Shown here piece by piece: positions 1-6,823 of a stretch of DNA of 13,993 nt. Positions within the stretch are counted from its first letter, which is position 1. The number at the start of each line of letters is the position of its first letter. The notes under the pieces are model-generated. The model saw nothing but the letters and a program-made list of their open reading frames with translations. It did not search any database and was not told where the DNA came from. The translations under genes were made by a program, and so were the position numbers. The DNA is from Arcobacter sp. (GTDB taxonomy: Bacteria > Campylobacterota > Campylobacteria > Campylobacterales > Arcobacteraceae). Location: the NCBI GenBank assembly GCA_030635995.1, contig DAOVXU010000020.1, forward strand, positions 1 to 13,993. The letters run 5' to 3'.

Positions 1-688
1 ATTTATCTATAGAGATAGTGAAGATAGAATTGTTGCTACAACAGAGCATCCAATCGCACTTGTAGATGAGTTTGCTTTTGTTGAAGTTGTATCTACTACA
101 TCATTTGGAGCATTTGTTGATATAGGTCTTCAAAAAGATTTATTAGTTCCAAGAAATAGACAAAAAGATCAATTTAAAGTTGGTGATAAAAGAATTATTA
201 GAATAGTTGAAGATATAGAAACAAATAGACTTATGGGTGTGGAAAAAATAACTTCATTTTTAAATAATCGTACAAAATATTTAAATATAAATGATGAAGT
301 GAAAGTTATGGTAATTGCCTATACACCTATGGGTTATAAAGTAGTTGTTGATAATATTCATGAAGGTATGATATTTAAAAATGAATGTTTTACAAAGCTT
401 TATGTTGGTAATGTAAAAAAAGCATATATAAAAAATGTAAGAGCTGATGGAAAGCTTGATATTTCACTTCAGCCAATAGGAAAAGATAAAAGTAAAGATG
501 TTTCATCTAATAGTATAGTTGAACTTTTAAAAGAATATAATGGATTTTTGCCATTTAATTCTAAAAGTGATGCCAATGAGATTACAAAAAGATTTGGTAT
601 GAGTAAAAAGATATTTAAAGCATCTTTAACAAAACTTTTAGCTGATGGAATTATCTCTACAAGTGAACGAGGTATTGCTTTAGTATAG
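1..688 (+). CDS. cvfB: CvfB/YitL-like S1 RNA-binding protein, 5' end missing
   Basis: The reading frame is open from base 2, so the gene begins upstream of the window; the ATG at 233 is internal. The visible 228 residues show the end of one S1-like OB fold (SEDRIVATTE, a typical CvfB signature), a second S1 domain with SFGAFVDIGL near residues 34-43, a third S1-like domain ending near DGKLDISLQP, and a C-terminal winged helix from about residue 170 (SIVELLKEYNG to the end). This order matches the CvfB/YitL family, which in Gram-positive bacteria binds RNA and affects virulence gene expression. The role in this organism is inferred only. The stop codon at 686-688 is directly followed by the ATG of the next gene, suggesting translational coupling. 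Confidence 0.85.
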   Translation, partial: FIYRDSEDRIVATTEHPIALVDEFAFVEVVSTTSFGAFVDIGLQKDLLVPRNRQKDQFKVGDKRIIRIVEDIETNRLMGVEKITSFLNNRTKYLNINDEVKVMVIAYTPMGYKVVVDNIHEGMIFKNECFTKLYVGNVKKAYIKNVRADGKLDISLQPIGKDKSKDVSSNSIVELLKEYNGFLPFNSKSDANEITKRFGMSKKIFKASLTKLLADGIISTSERGIALV

Positions 689-892
689 ATGGCAAAAGTT
701 AAATATATAGATTTAAAATCTAAAAAATTAGAATTTATACGAAATGATATAATATATAAGATACAATGTTTAAAAATTTTAAATATGAGTATAGATGTGA
801 AGTGTTTTAAAGATGGTAAATTTTTAAAAAATGATAATTTACCATTTGCACAGTTACCAAAAGAATTAAAAAAAATAGTTAACCCTAAATAG
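689..892 (+). CDS. Small conserved-looking protein of unknown function (67 aa)
   Basis: I do not recognise this protein. It is 67 residues, basic, with no signal peptide, membrane segment or metal-binding cysteines (a single Cys at 27 and another near 39). The tail FAQLPKELKKIVNPK is amphipathic and lysine-rich. The start ATG abuts the stop of the CvfB-like gene with no spacer and no good Shine-Dalgarno sequence at the usual distance, so translation probably depends on ribosomes ending the upstream gene. The stop at 890-892 overlaps the ribosome binding site region of the diguanylate cyclase gene, which places it in the middle of a three-gene transcription unit. The coding-like base use and tight packing support a real gene. 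Function is unknown. Confidence 0.65.
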   Translation: MAKVKYIDLKSKKLEFIRNDIIYKIQCLKILNMSIDVKCFKDGKFLKNDNLPFAQLPKELKKIVNPK

Positions 893-903
893 AAGGATAT
901 AAA

Positions 904-2709
904 GTGGATAGTAAAAAGAATATTTTTACAACAATTGGAATTACAATGTTTATTATGCTTTTAGCAATGATAATAAATATTACTTTAAATTTAAGAGATT
1001 TTGGTTTTGATAGTGCTAAAACAAAAGCACAATTGATTGCTCAAAATGTTAAAAATGGACTTACTGCTCATATGGTTAATGGGATTATGAATAATCGTGA
1101 ATTTTATATAAATCAAACTAAAGAGTTAGATAATATTGATGACTTATGGATAGTACGATCTAAAACAGTAGAAAAACAATATGGTGAAGGTACACAGAGT
1201 GCAAAAGATGATATAGATAAAAAAGTTTTATCTACAGGAAAAGCTGTGGAATTTGTAGAGGAGAATTTTTTAGGACATAGTTCATATAGAATTACTATAC
1301 CTTATAAAGCAGAGGCAACAAAAAGTATAAATTGTTTATCTTGTCATGAAGCAAAAGAGAATGATACTTTGGGTGTAATATCTATAATTATCACAATGGA
1401 TGATTTAAAGCAAACAAGTACAAAAATTATATTTTATACATCTGCTATCTCCTTTTTATTGGTACTTGTAATTATGTTATTTGTACGACGATTAATGGTG
1501 CCATATCTTTCTATTTTTGGATCAATTAAATTAGTGATGCAAAAAGCAAATAAAGGTGATTATTCTGGAAGAATTGAAAATATAAATAGTGGTGAAGCAA
1601 AAGAAGTTGCACACTGGATAAATGAACATATGAGTAAACTTCAAAATAGTTTAGTAACTATTGAGGATAAAATTGATATATTCTTAACTGCACATAAAAA
1701 AGAGGATGTTATCGATCCAATTGTTGATGTTCAAAATACTGTAACTAGATTGGCTGATATATATAGATTTAGAAAAACAATTGAGCATGATGAAAATATA
1801 GAAGAGGTTTATAAAAGATTTGCTAGTGTATTAATCGATAAGTTTTCTTTAGATAATTTTAATTTTATTGAGGCTGATACTACAAATAAAAAAACAGAGA
1901 TAGTATATATAAATCAAGAGTTATTATGTGACCCTTTAAGTAAAGGATGTAGAGCAGATAGAACAAATACAATAATTGATTCTTGTCAATTTAGTAAGGT
2001 ATGTGATAAGTTTAAGTCTGATAAATTTTATTTATGTATCCCTTATTCTATATCTAATGATTTGGATTTTATAGTTTCAATTGTATCTGATACAGAAGAG
2101 GAACATGAAAGGGTAAGAAGTGTATTACCTTTTATTCAAGATTATGTTGATACCGCTAAACCTGAAGTTGTTAGTAAAAAACTTATGCAAATACTTGAAA
2201 GAAATGCACAAACCGATCCTCTTACAGGTTTATATAATAGAAAATATCTTGAAAATTTTATAGAAAGAACTTTATATGAAGGTCAATATAAAAATGTCCC
2301 TTGTGGGGTAATGATGGTAGATATTGATTTCTTTAAACTAATTAATGATAATTATGGTCATGATATTGGTGATATTGCCATTAAAACTATTGCAAATACA
2401 TTGATTGATGTAGTTGGTGAAAGTGATGTAGTGATAAGATTTGGTGGAGAAGAGTTTATAACTATCATTACAGATTGTACAGAAGAAAGATTGATTAAAA
2501 TAGCTGAAGATATTAGAATAGCATTTTCACAACAACAAATTCAAGCTAATAGTGAAACATTTAGTAAAACAGTTAGTATTGGTGTTTCATTATTTCCAAA
2601 TACTGGTAAAGATTTCTGGAAATATGTTAAACAAAGTGATATTGCAATGTATGAAGCAAAACAAACAGGTAGAAATAAAGTTGTTAGATTCACAGATAGT
2701 ATGAAATAA
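904..2709 (+). CDS. Membrane diguanylate cyclase with periplasmic CxxCH haem-binding motif
   Basis: 601 residues from a GTG start, with AAGGA at 893-897 six bases upstream. Order: membrane segment about 7-29; periplasmic sensor domain of about 145 residues with C144-L-S-C147-H148, a c-type haem attachment motif; second membrane segment about 177-199; HAMP-like linker to about 255; a region of about 130 residues with five cysteines (342, 349, 361, 367, 378); then a GGDEF domain from about 432 (TDPLTGLYNR) with the active site GGEEF at 514-518. This enzyme should make cyclic di-GMP from two GTP at the inner membrane. The periplasmic part resembles the DUF3365/Tll0287-type haem sensors, so input is probably redox state or a haem ligand (inference). 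The inhibitory I-site position reads GESD (505-508) instead of RxxD, so product inhibition is likely lost. It ends a three-gene run. Confidence 0.9.
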   Translation: MDSKKNIFTTIGITMFIMLLAMIINITLNLRDFGFDSAKTKAQLIAQNVKNGLTAHMVNGIMNNREFYINQTKELDNIDDLWIVRSKTVEKQYGEGTQSAKDDIDKKVLSTGKAVEFVEENFLGHSSYRITIPYKAEATKSINCLSCHEAKENDTLGVISIIITMDDLKQTSTKIIFYTSAISFLLVLVIMLFVRRLMVPYLSIFGSIKLVMQKANKGDYSGRIENINSGEAKEVAHWINEHMSKLQNSLVTIEDKIDIFLTAHKKEDVIDPIVDVQNTVTRLADIYRFRKTIEHDENIEEVYKRFASVLIDKFSLDNFNFIEADTTNKKTEIVYINQELLCDPLSKGCRADRTNTIIDSCQFSKVCDKFKSDKFYLCIPYSISNDLDFIVSIVSDTEEEHERVRSVLPFIQDYVDTAKPEVVSKKLMQILERNAQTDPLTGLYNRKYLENFIERTLYEGQYKNVPCGVMMVDIDFFKLINDNYGHDIGDIAIKTIANTLIDVVGESDVVIRFGGEEFITIITDCTEERLIKIAEDIRIAFSQQQIQANSETFSKTVSIGVSLFPNTGKDFWKYVKQSDIAMYEAKQTGRNKVVRFTDSMK

Positions 2710-2715
2710 TAAATA

Positions 2716-2761
2716 GAATGTTTTATCTATATTTAAGTATTATATAGGTAAAATTTCATTC
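2716..2761 (+). terminator. Weak AT-rich hairpin after the diguanylate cyclase gene
   Basis: GAATG plus TTTTATCTATAT (2716-2732) can pair with ATATAGGTAAAA plus CATTC (2742-2761), with one G-U pair and a three-base bulge; the loop is about nine bases. It starts six bases after the stop codon at 2707-2709. No clean T-run follows, so it may be a weak terminator, a processing or stability hairpin, or chance pairing in AT-rich DNA. Confidence 0.35.
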
Positions 2762-2793
2762 GAATTTAGATCTAAATCTAAATAATTTTATTT

Positions 2794-2868
2794 GGAGCCA
2801 TAGCAAAGTGGCTAATGCATTGGATTGCAAATCCTTGATCCTCGGTTCGACTCCGAGTGGCTCCTCCA
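2794..2868 (+). tRNA. tRNA-Cys (anticodon GCA)
   Basis: A 75-base cloverleaf. The acceptor stem GGAGCCA (2794-2800) pairs with TGGCTCC (2858-2864). The discriminator base is T2865, the U73 expected for tRNA-Cys, and CCA is encoded at 2866-2868. The D stem is GCA/TGC (2803-2805 with 2816-2818). The anticodon loop TTGCAAA (2825-2831) carries GCA at 2827-2829. The T arm is CTCGG TTCGACT CCGAG (2841-2857). In the anticodon stem only the three loop-proximal pairs are Watson-Crick; the outer two positions are U-U (2820/2836 and 2821/2835). An inserted element begins 21 bases downstream. Confidence 0.96.
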
Positions 2869-2889
2869 AACAATAATCCAATAAACTCC

Positions 2890-2907
2890 TAGGTCAATCT
2901 TATGAAA
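2890..2907 (+). repeat. Left terminal inverted repeat of the MITE-like element
   Basis: 18 bp, taggtcaatcttatgaaa, exactly complementary to 3083-3100. Pairing stops at the first base beyond on both sides, which fixes the element boundary next to the 10-bp duplication. Confidence 0.85.
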
Positions 2908-3082
2908 TATTTTTATATATTTAATTGCATATTGTCATATAAACATATCAATAGCTATCATATCAACATATAATTAAGATAGATATTTCAATTTATAATT
3001 TTTTTAAAGTAGAAAAAATGATAAAACATAAGTATTTATTATAATCTGTAATTTTTAATAGTAATTATTATAAAAATGTAGT

Positions 3083-3100
3083 TTTCATAAGATTGACCTA
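3083..3100 (-). repeat. Right terminal inverted repeat of the MITE-like element
   Basis: 18 bp, tttcataagattgaccta, the exact reverse complement of 2890-2907, followed immediately by the second copy of aataaactcc. Confidence 0.85.
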
Positions 3101-3214
3101 AATAAACTCCAACAAAGCTTATATACACAGAACTTCAAAAGCTTTTTTATGCTATAGTTGTTTAACGAAATCTAATGAAAATCAAACTTTTCAAAATCTT
3201 TATAATAGTTTGTT

Positions 3215-3245
3215 TTTTGAATTGGTGGATTAATTTTGAATTGGT
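3215..3245 (+). promoter_or_regulatory. Paired 12-bp direct repeats, possible operator
   Basis: ttttgaattggt occurs at 3215-3226 and again at 3234-3245, 19 bp apart centre to centre, just upstream of where a -35 box would lie for the -10 at 3278. Two similarly oriented sites next to a promoter resemble activator sites such as those of OmpR-family regulators, and the operon downstream encodes one. Binding by that regulator is a guess. Confidence 0.4.
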
Positions 3246-3277
3246 AAATTATTAATACTTTATTAACATAATTTACA

Positions 3278-3283
3278 TATAAT
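3278..3283 (+). promoter_or_regulatory. -10 box (TATAAT) for the LolA-like/beta-barrel/two-component operon
   Basis: A perfect TATAAT, 27 bases before the start codon at 3311, which gives a leader of about 20 bases. No strong -35 box is visible, as is common for sigma-70 promoters in this group. The ribosome binding site AAGGA is at 3299-3303. Confidence 0.55.
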
Positions 3284-3310
3284 AATAAAAATTAATGTAA
3301 GGATTTATTA

Positions 3311-4024
3311 ATGTTAAAACTCATTATATCAATATTTTTAGCAACATCACTATTTTCAAGTGATTTACTTCTTCAAATAGACAAAAATTTACAGCCTGGA
3401 AGTAGTGAGAGTTATAAAAAACTTATCAATATTGAACCAGATGGTAGTAAAAAGGAATTTTTACTTTATCAAGCTAAAAGTGGGACTGATAAGATGGTCT
3501 CTTCATTTTTAAAACCAGAGTCGGAAAAAGGGCGAAATACTTTACGACTTGGAGATAATATGTGGCTATATATGCCAGCGGTTGGTAGACCTATACGAAT
3601 AACATCTATGCAAAGTGTTGTTGGGGGAGTTTTTAATAATAGTGATATTATGAGAGTTGATTTTTCACATGAGTATAGTTTGGAAAAAGAGCAGTTAGAG
3701 GGTGAACTTTATACACTTATTTTAAAAGCAAAAAATGATACTGTTGCTTATGATAAACTTATTATGAGTGTAGATAAAAAAACTATTACACCAACTAAAA
3801 TAGAATGTTACAGTTCTACAGGGATGCTGATAAAAACACTTTTTTATAAAAATATCAAAGATTTTGGAAATGGTCTAATACGACCCTCTGTTATTGAAAC
3901 TAAAAGTCCTTTTTATAAAGATTATAAGTCAATTATGGTTTATGGAAAGATTACACCTAAAGAATTTGCACCAGAGGCATTTACTATTGAAAATATAAAT
4001 AAAGTGAATGATTTAAGAAGGTAA
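3311..4024 (+). CDS. LolA-like outer-membrane lipoprotein-sorting protein
   Basis: 237 residues with an N-terminal signal peptide (hydrophobic LIISIFLATSLFS, cleavage near residue 16-17), so the product is periplasmic. The core motif GRNTLRLGDNMWLYMP followed by VGRPIRIT (about residues 76-98) is characteristic of the LolA-like family annotated as outer membrane lipoprotein-sorting protein (PF17131 type), whose members form an open beta-barrel half that holds lipid or lipoprotein. These genes are often next to an RND/MMPL exporter and an outer-membrane protein; here only the outer-membrane partner is present. AAGGA lies seven bases before the ATG. It is the first gene of a four-gene operon and its stop at 4022-4024 is five bases before the next ATG. 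Cargo is unknown. Confidence 0.85.
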   Translation: MLKLIISIFLATSLFSSDLLLQIDKNLQPGSSESYKKLINIEPDGSKKEFLLYQAKSGTDKMVSSFLKPESEKGRNTLRLGDNMWLYMPAVGRPIRITSMQSVVGGVFNNSDIMRVDFSHEYSLEKEQLEGELYTLILKAKNDTVAYDKLIMSVDKKTITPTKIECYSSTGMLIKTLFYKNIKDFGNGLIRPSVIETKSPFYKDYKSIMVYGKITPKEFAPEAFTIENINKVNDLRR

Positions 4025-4066
4025 GGGTTATGGAAGGTTTTAGGGTTATGGGATTTGGGGTTAGGA
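4025..4066 (+). repeat. G-rich, C-free telomere-like stretch at the beta-barrel gene start
   Basis: Runs GGG (4025-4027), GGG (4043-4045), GGG (4050-4052) and GGGG (4057-4060), with GG pairs between, separated by TTA/TTAT/ATTT. No C occurs in this stretch. Two near copies of an initiation segment are visible, ATGGAAGGTTTTAGGGTT (4030) and ATGGGATTTGGGGTT (4048), which suggests a tandem duplication. Guanine-quadruplex folding is possible but not shown. Confidence 0.5.
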
Positions 4067-5136
4067 GTTTAACTACTTGTTTGTTGATTCCTGCTTGTTT
4101 ACTTGCTGATGATTATAGTTTTGATATGGATGAGATAGAGGTTAAAACTTATGAATATAAGGGGTATCTAAAAGCTGAACAAAAACATCAAAAAACTAAA
4201 GCTGAGGATACTTTAAATAGTACTTTTGGTGAGGCTCAAGTTGATTTTAAATATTTTAAAGATAAGTATAGTTTAAATACACAATTTCAGGTAAATCATA
4301 GTAATGTAAATGATAAAGAAAAGAATATTTATACTACAAATCAACTTTTTTTAAACTATAAATTTTCCTCAAATCATAGTATAAATCTAGGTAAACAATC
4401 TTTAAAATGGGGTAAGGGATATTTTTTCAATCCTATCGCTTTTTTAGATAGAAAGAAAGAACCAAATAATACAGAGGCTGCTAAAGAGGGATATATTTTA
4501 GGTAATTATAAATACAATAAAAGTTATGTGGGGGATTTAAAAAACTTTAGTTTAGATATAGTTGCACTAAGTACCTCTACAAATAAAAATGAAGATTTTT
4601 ACTCACAAGATTCAAAAAATATTGCAATTAAAAGTTATATATTATATTTGGATACTGATATTGATTTTATATACTATTATAGTGATGTTTTAAAAGATAA
4701 AGTAGGGATAGATTTTTCAAAAAATATTAAAACAAATTTTGAGATTCATGGGGAGTTTGTAAAACAAAAAGATGGATATAACTCTTATATATTAGGGATA
4801 AAATATTTAACAGCTGATGACTTAACTATAACTTCAGAATATTTTTATCAATCAGAACAACTATCAACCATTGTGCCATATTATGATAATAGATATTTTA
4901 TAAATAAATTTTCTTTAAAAGAGCCAATGGGGATAGTTTATTTTACAATTTATTATAAAAATAGTTTAAATATAAAAGATGATTCATATCAAAATAATAT
5001 TGGTGGGATATATAGCTTTAAAAATAATATAAAACTTGATATTTCATATAATAATAATCGAGGTGATAGTTTAAGTGAATTTGGTGGTAAGCAAGTAAGT
5101 GATACAATTTGGTCAAAGGTTATATGGTATTTTTAG
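4030..5136 (+). CDS. Outer-membrane beta-barrel (porin-like) protein
   Basis: 368 residues from ATG 4030; a second in-frame ATG at 4048 gives 362 residues and a tidier signal peptide (MGFGVRSLTTCLLIPACLLA, cleavage before DDY). Both starts have a G-rich sequence upstream, so the true start is open. After the signal come alternating polar and hydrophobic strands rich in Tyr and Phe with Asn/Lys/Asp turns, and the chain ends in WYF, the C-terminal aromatic residue used for barrel insertion. The block NLGKQSLKWGKGYFFNP (about residues 119-135) resembles barrel proteins of the DUF1302-like group found beside LolA-like proteins. An IPAC sequence in the signal region looks like a lipobox but has Pro at -2, so a lipoprotein is unlikely. 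It is co-transcribed with the LolA-like gene and its stop abuts the response regulator ATG. Substrate is unknown. Confidence 0.75.
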   Translation: MEGFRVMGFGVRSLTTCLLIPACLLADDYSFDMDEIEVKTYEYKGYLKAEQKHQKTKAEDTLNSTFGEAQVDFKYFKDKYSLNTQFQVNHSNVNDKEKNIYTTNQLFLNYKFSSNHSINLGKQSLKWGKGYFFNPIAFLDRKKEPNNTEAAKEGYILGNYKYNKSYVGDLKNFSLDIVALSTSTNKNEDFYSQDSKNIAIKSYILYLDTDIDFIYYYSDVLKDKVGIDFSKNIKTNFEIHGEFVKQKDGYNSYILGIKYLTADDLTITSEYFYQSEQLSTIVPYYDNRYFINKFSLKEPMGIVYFTIYYKNSLNIKDDSYQNNIGGIYSFKNNIKLDISYNNNRGDSLSEFGGKQVSDTIWSKVIWYF

Positions 5137-5790
5137 ATGAAAACAATTTTATTAGTTGAAGATGATTTAATATTGGGTGAGAGTTTACAAGAACTTCTTG
5201 AAGATGAGAATTTTGATATTATTTTGGTAAAAGATGGCAATGAAGCTTTAAGTGAAACTTATGATAATAAATTTGATTTATATCTATTTGATGTAGATAT
5301 TCCTTTTATAAATGGTTTTGAATTATTAAAAAGTCTTAGAGAAAGTGGAGATGAAACACCTTGTATCTTTTTAACTGCAAAAGTAGATATTGATTCTTTA
5401 TCGACTGGCTTTGATATGGGTGCTGATGATTATATAAAAAAACCATTTGATATAGATGAGCTGATTGTTCGTATAAATACACAGATTAAAAAGTCATTTC
5501 ATTCACATAGTAAAACAATTTCTTATGGAAATCTTATTTATGATATTCAAACTCAAACTATTTTAAAAGATAATAAACGGATACAATTATCACCTACAGA
5601 ACAAAAACTTTTTGAACTATTTATCAAAAATATTGATAAATCAATTTTAAAAGAGGATATTTTATATCATCTTCATAATGGAGAAGTGGGGAGTGAAGCA
5701 GCTCTAAGAGTTCAAATATCAAAACTAAAAAAACTTGGACTAAATATAACAAATCAAAGAGCAGTAGGGTATAGACTTGAAAAACTATGA
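5137..5790 (+). CDS. OmpR-family response regulator
   Basis: 217 residues. The receiver domain (about 1-118) has the acidic pair E8/D9 (with D10), phospho-acceptor D52 in FDVDIP, switch T80 and K102 in IKKPF. The C-terminal winged helix (about 128-217) contains LSPTEQKLFELF, a recognition helix region EAALRVQISKLKK and the GYRL wing at the end, as in OmpR/PhoB proteins. It should be phosphorylated by the kinase encoded next and bind DNA as a dimer. The ATG directly follows the stop of the beta-barrel gene (no spacer, no clear ribosome binding site), so translation is probably coupled. The natural target is this operon's own promoter, where a 12-bp direct repeat lies at 3215-3245, but that is inference. 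Confidence 0.93.
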   Translation: MKTILLVEDDLILGESLQELLEDENFDIILVKDGNEALSETYDNKFDLYLFDVDIPFINGFELLKSLRESGDETPCIFLTAKVDIDSLSTGFDMGADDYIKKPFDIDELIVRINTQIKKSFHSHSKTISYGNLIYDIQTQTILKDNKRIQLSPTEQKLFELFIKNIDKSILKEDILYHLHNGEVGSEAALRVQISKLKKLGLNITNQRAVGYRLEKL

Positions 5791-6823
5791 GAAAAAGTCA
5801 TTTATACAGATATTTTTAGGATATTTTGTATCTGTAGCGATGTTTATATTGTTGCTTGGTTATCTTTATTTTCAACAACAACAAACTTTTTTAATGCAAA
5901 AAATTGCTATGAATATGCATCAATATTTAATGAAATTAAAACAATCGCAATTTAAATATAAACAAGATGGTTTTAGTTATGAGGCCACTTTTAATTCAAA
6001 ATTAAAAAAACAATTACCTCAAAAAGATGGGGATATTTATTATAAAGCTTTTTCAAAAAGACATATTATCAAAATAGATGCTTCTATTGTAGATAATGAA
6101 CTTAAAAAAATAAAATATTTTACTATTATATTGCAAATTTTACTTATTAGCTTTTTTGCATTTATAAGTTTTATATTAGCTAGAAAATCTTTAAAACCTA
6201 TGGCTGATACTATATCTCATCTTGATAGATTTATGAAAGATTTAATTCATGATTTAAATACACCAATTACTTCAATATTGATAAATAGTAAAATGTTAAA
6301 AAAAGATGCAATAGAAAAAGATATAAAAAAAATCACAAGAATTGAAAATAGTGCTAAAAATATATCCTCTTTATATGCTAATTTAGAAATTTTATTAGAT
6401 GGTAATAGTTTAAAGAAAGAGAATATTGATTTGACTATTTTAATAAATGACATTGTCGAGATCTATAAATCTATCTATCCAAATATAAAATTTAATGTAG
6501 ATATAAAAGGTGATAATGTAAATATAAATTTAAATGCAATAAAAAGAATTTTAGATAATATTATTTCAAATGCTTGTAAATATAGTATAGATATCAATCC
6601 TACTATTGAAATAAGTTATAATAATGATATTTTAATAATCAAAGATAATGGAAAAGGGATAAAGTATCCAAAAAAGATTTTTGAAAGAAGTTATAAAGAG
6701 GTTGATAGTGGACATGGTATAGGGATGCATATAGTTCATAGGCTGTGTAGTGAATTATCAATCTCTATAGATATAAAATCAGAGCCAAATCAAGGGACTA
6801 TAGTTACTTTGAAGTTTAATTAA
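5777..6823 (+). CDS. Sensor histidine kinase
   Basis: 348 residues from a TTG start that overlaps the response regulator gene by 14 bp, with AGGG about eight bases upstream; the next in-frame ATG lies inside the first membrane segment, so TTG is preferred. Membrane segments at about 10-30 and 113-134 enclose a short periplasmic region of roughly 80 residues rich in Lys and Gln, with no known sensor fold that I recognise. Cytoplasmic part: H158 in HDLNTP (phosphorylation site), N box NIISNACKYS (261-270), G1 DNGKGI (290-295), G2 GHGIGMHIV (312-320) and a C-terminal GTIVTLKF strand. A full HAMP domain is not evident; only a short linker separates the second membrane segment from His158. It pairs with the regulator at 5137. 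Its stop is immediately followed by the stop of the opposite-strand pilin-like gene. Confidence 0.92.
   Translation: MKNYEKKSFIQIFLGYFVSVAMFILLLGYLYFQQQQTFLMQKIAMNMHQYLMKLKQSQFKYKQDGFSYEATFNSKLKKQLPQKDGDIYYKAFSKRHIIKIDASIVDNELKKIKYFTIILQILLISFFAFISFILARKSLKPMADTISHLDRFMKDLIHDLNTPITSILINSKMLKKDAIEKDIKKITRIENSAKNISSLYANLEILLDGNSLKKENIDLTILINDIVEIYKSIYPNIKFNVDIKGDNVNINLNAIKRILDNIISNACKYSIDINPTIEISYNNDILIIKDNGKGIKYPKKIFERSYKEVDSGHGIGMHIVHRLCSELSISIDIKSEPNQGTIVTLKFN

Larger units (their letters stand above)
2880..3110. mobile_element. MITE-like insertion with target-site duplication
   Basis: The element occupies 2890-3100 (211 bp). Its ends are perfect 18-bp inverted repeats: taggtcaatcttatgaaa at 2890-2907 and its reverse complement at 3083-3100. 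Directly outside are perfect 10-bp direct repeats, aataaactcc at 2880-2889 and 3101-3110, as expected for a target-site duplication made on transposition. The interior is very AT-rich with no open reading frame of useful length, so it has no transposase and would have moved in trans: the definition of a miniature inverted-repeat transposable element. An imperfect 14-bp direct repeat sits inside (2935-2948 and 2958-2971). It inserted just downstream of tRNA-Cys. I cannot name the parent transposase; a 10-bp duplication fits several DDE families, including IS4-like elements. Exact sizes of ends and duplication are read directly; mobility is inference. Confidence 0.8.

Noticed and set aside
233..688. 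Separate 151-residue protein starting at ATG 233
   Set aside because: The same frame is open and clearly S1-like from base 2, so this ATG is internal to a gene that begins before the window.
2765..2776. TTTAGATCTAAA palindrome before tRNA-Cys as an operator
   Set aside because: A 12-bp palindrome in AT-rich DNA with no second copy or known regulator is too weak to claim.
2935..2971. CRISPR-like or tandem repeat array
   Set aside because: Only two imperfect 14-bp copies inside the MITE-like element; no regular spacing or further repeats, and no cas genes in the window.
4045..4110. Lipoprotein signal with lipobox in the beta-barrel protein
   Set aside because: IPAC has Pro at -2, and a barrel ending in an aromatic residue does not need a lipid anchor; an ordinary signal peptide fits better.
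6247..6453. 68-residue reverse-strand open frame
   Set aside because: It lies wholly inside the histidine kinase gene over its catalytic His and dimerisation helices; no ribosome binding site or recognisable motif.
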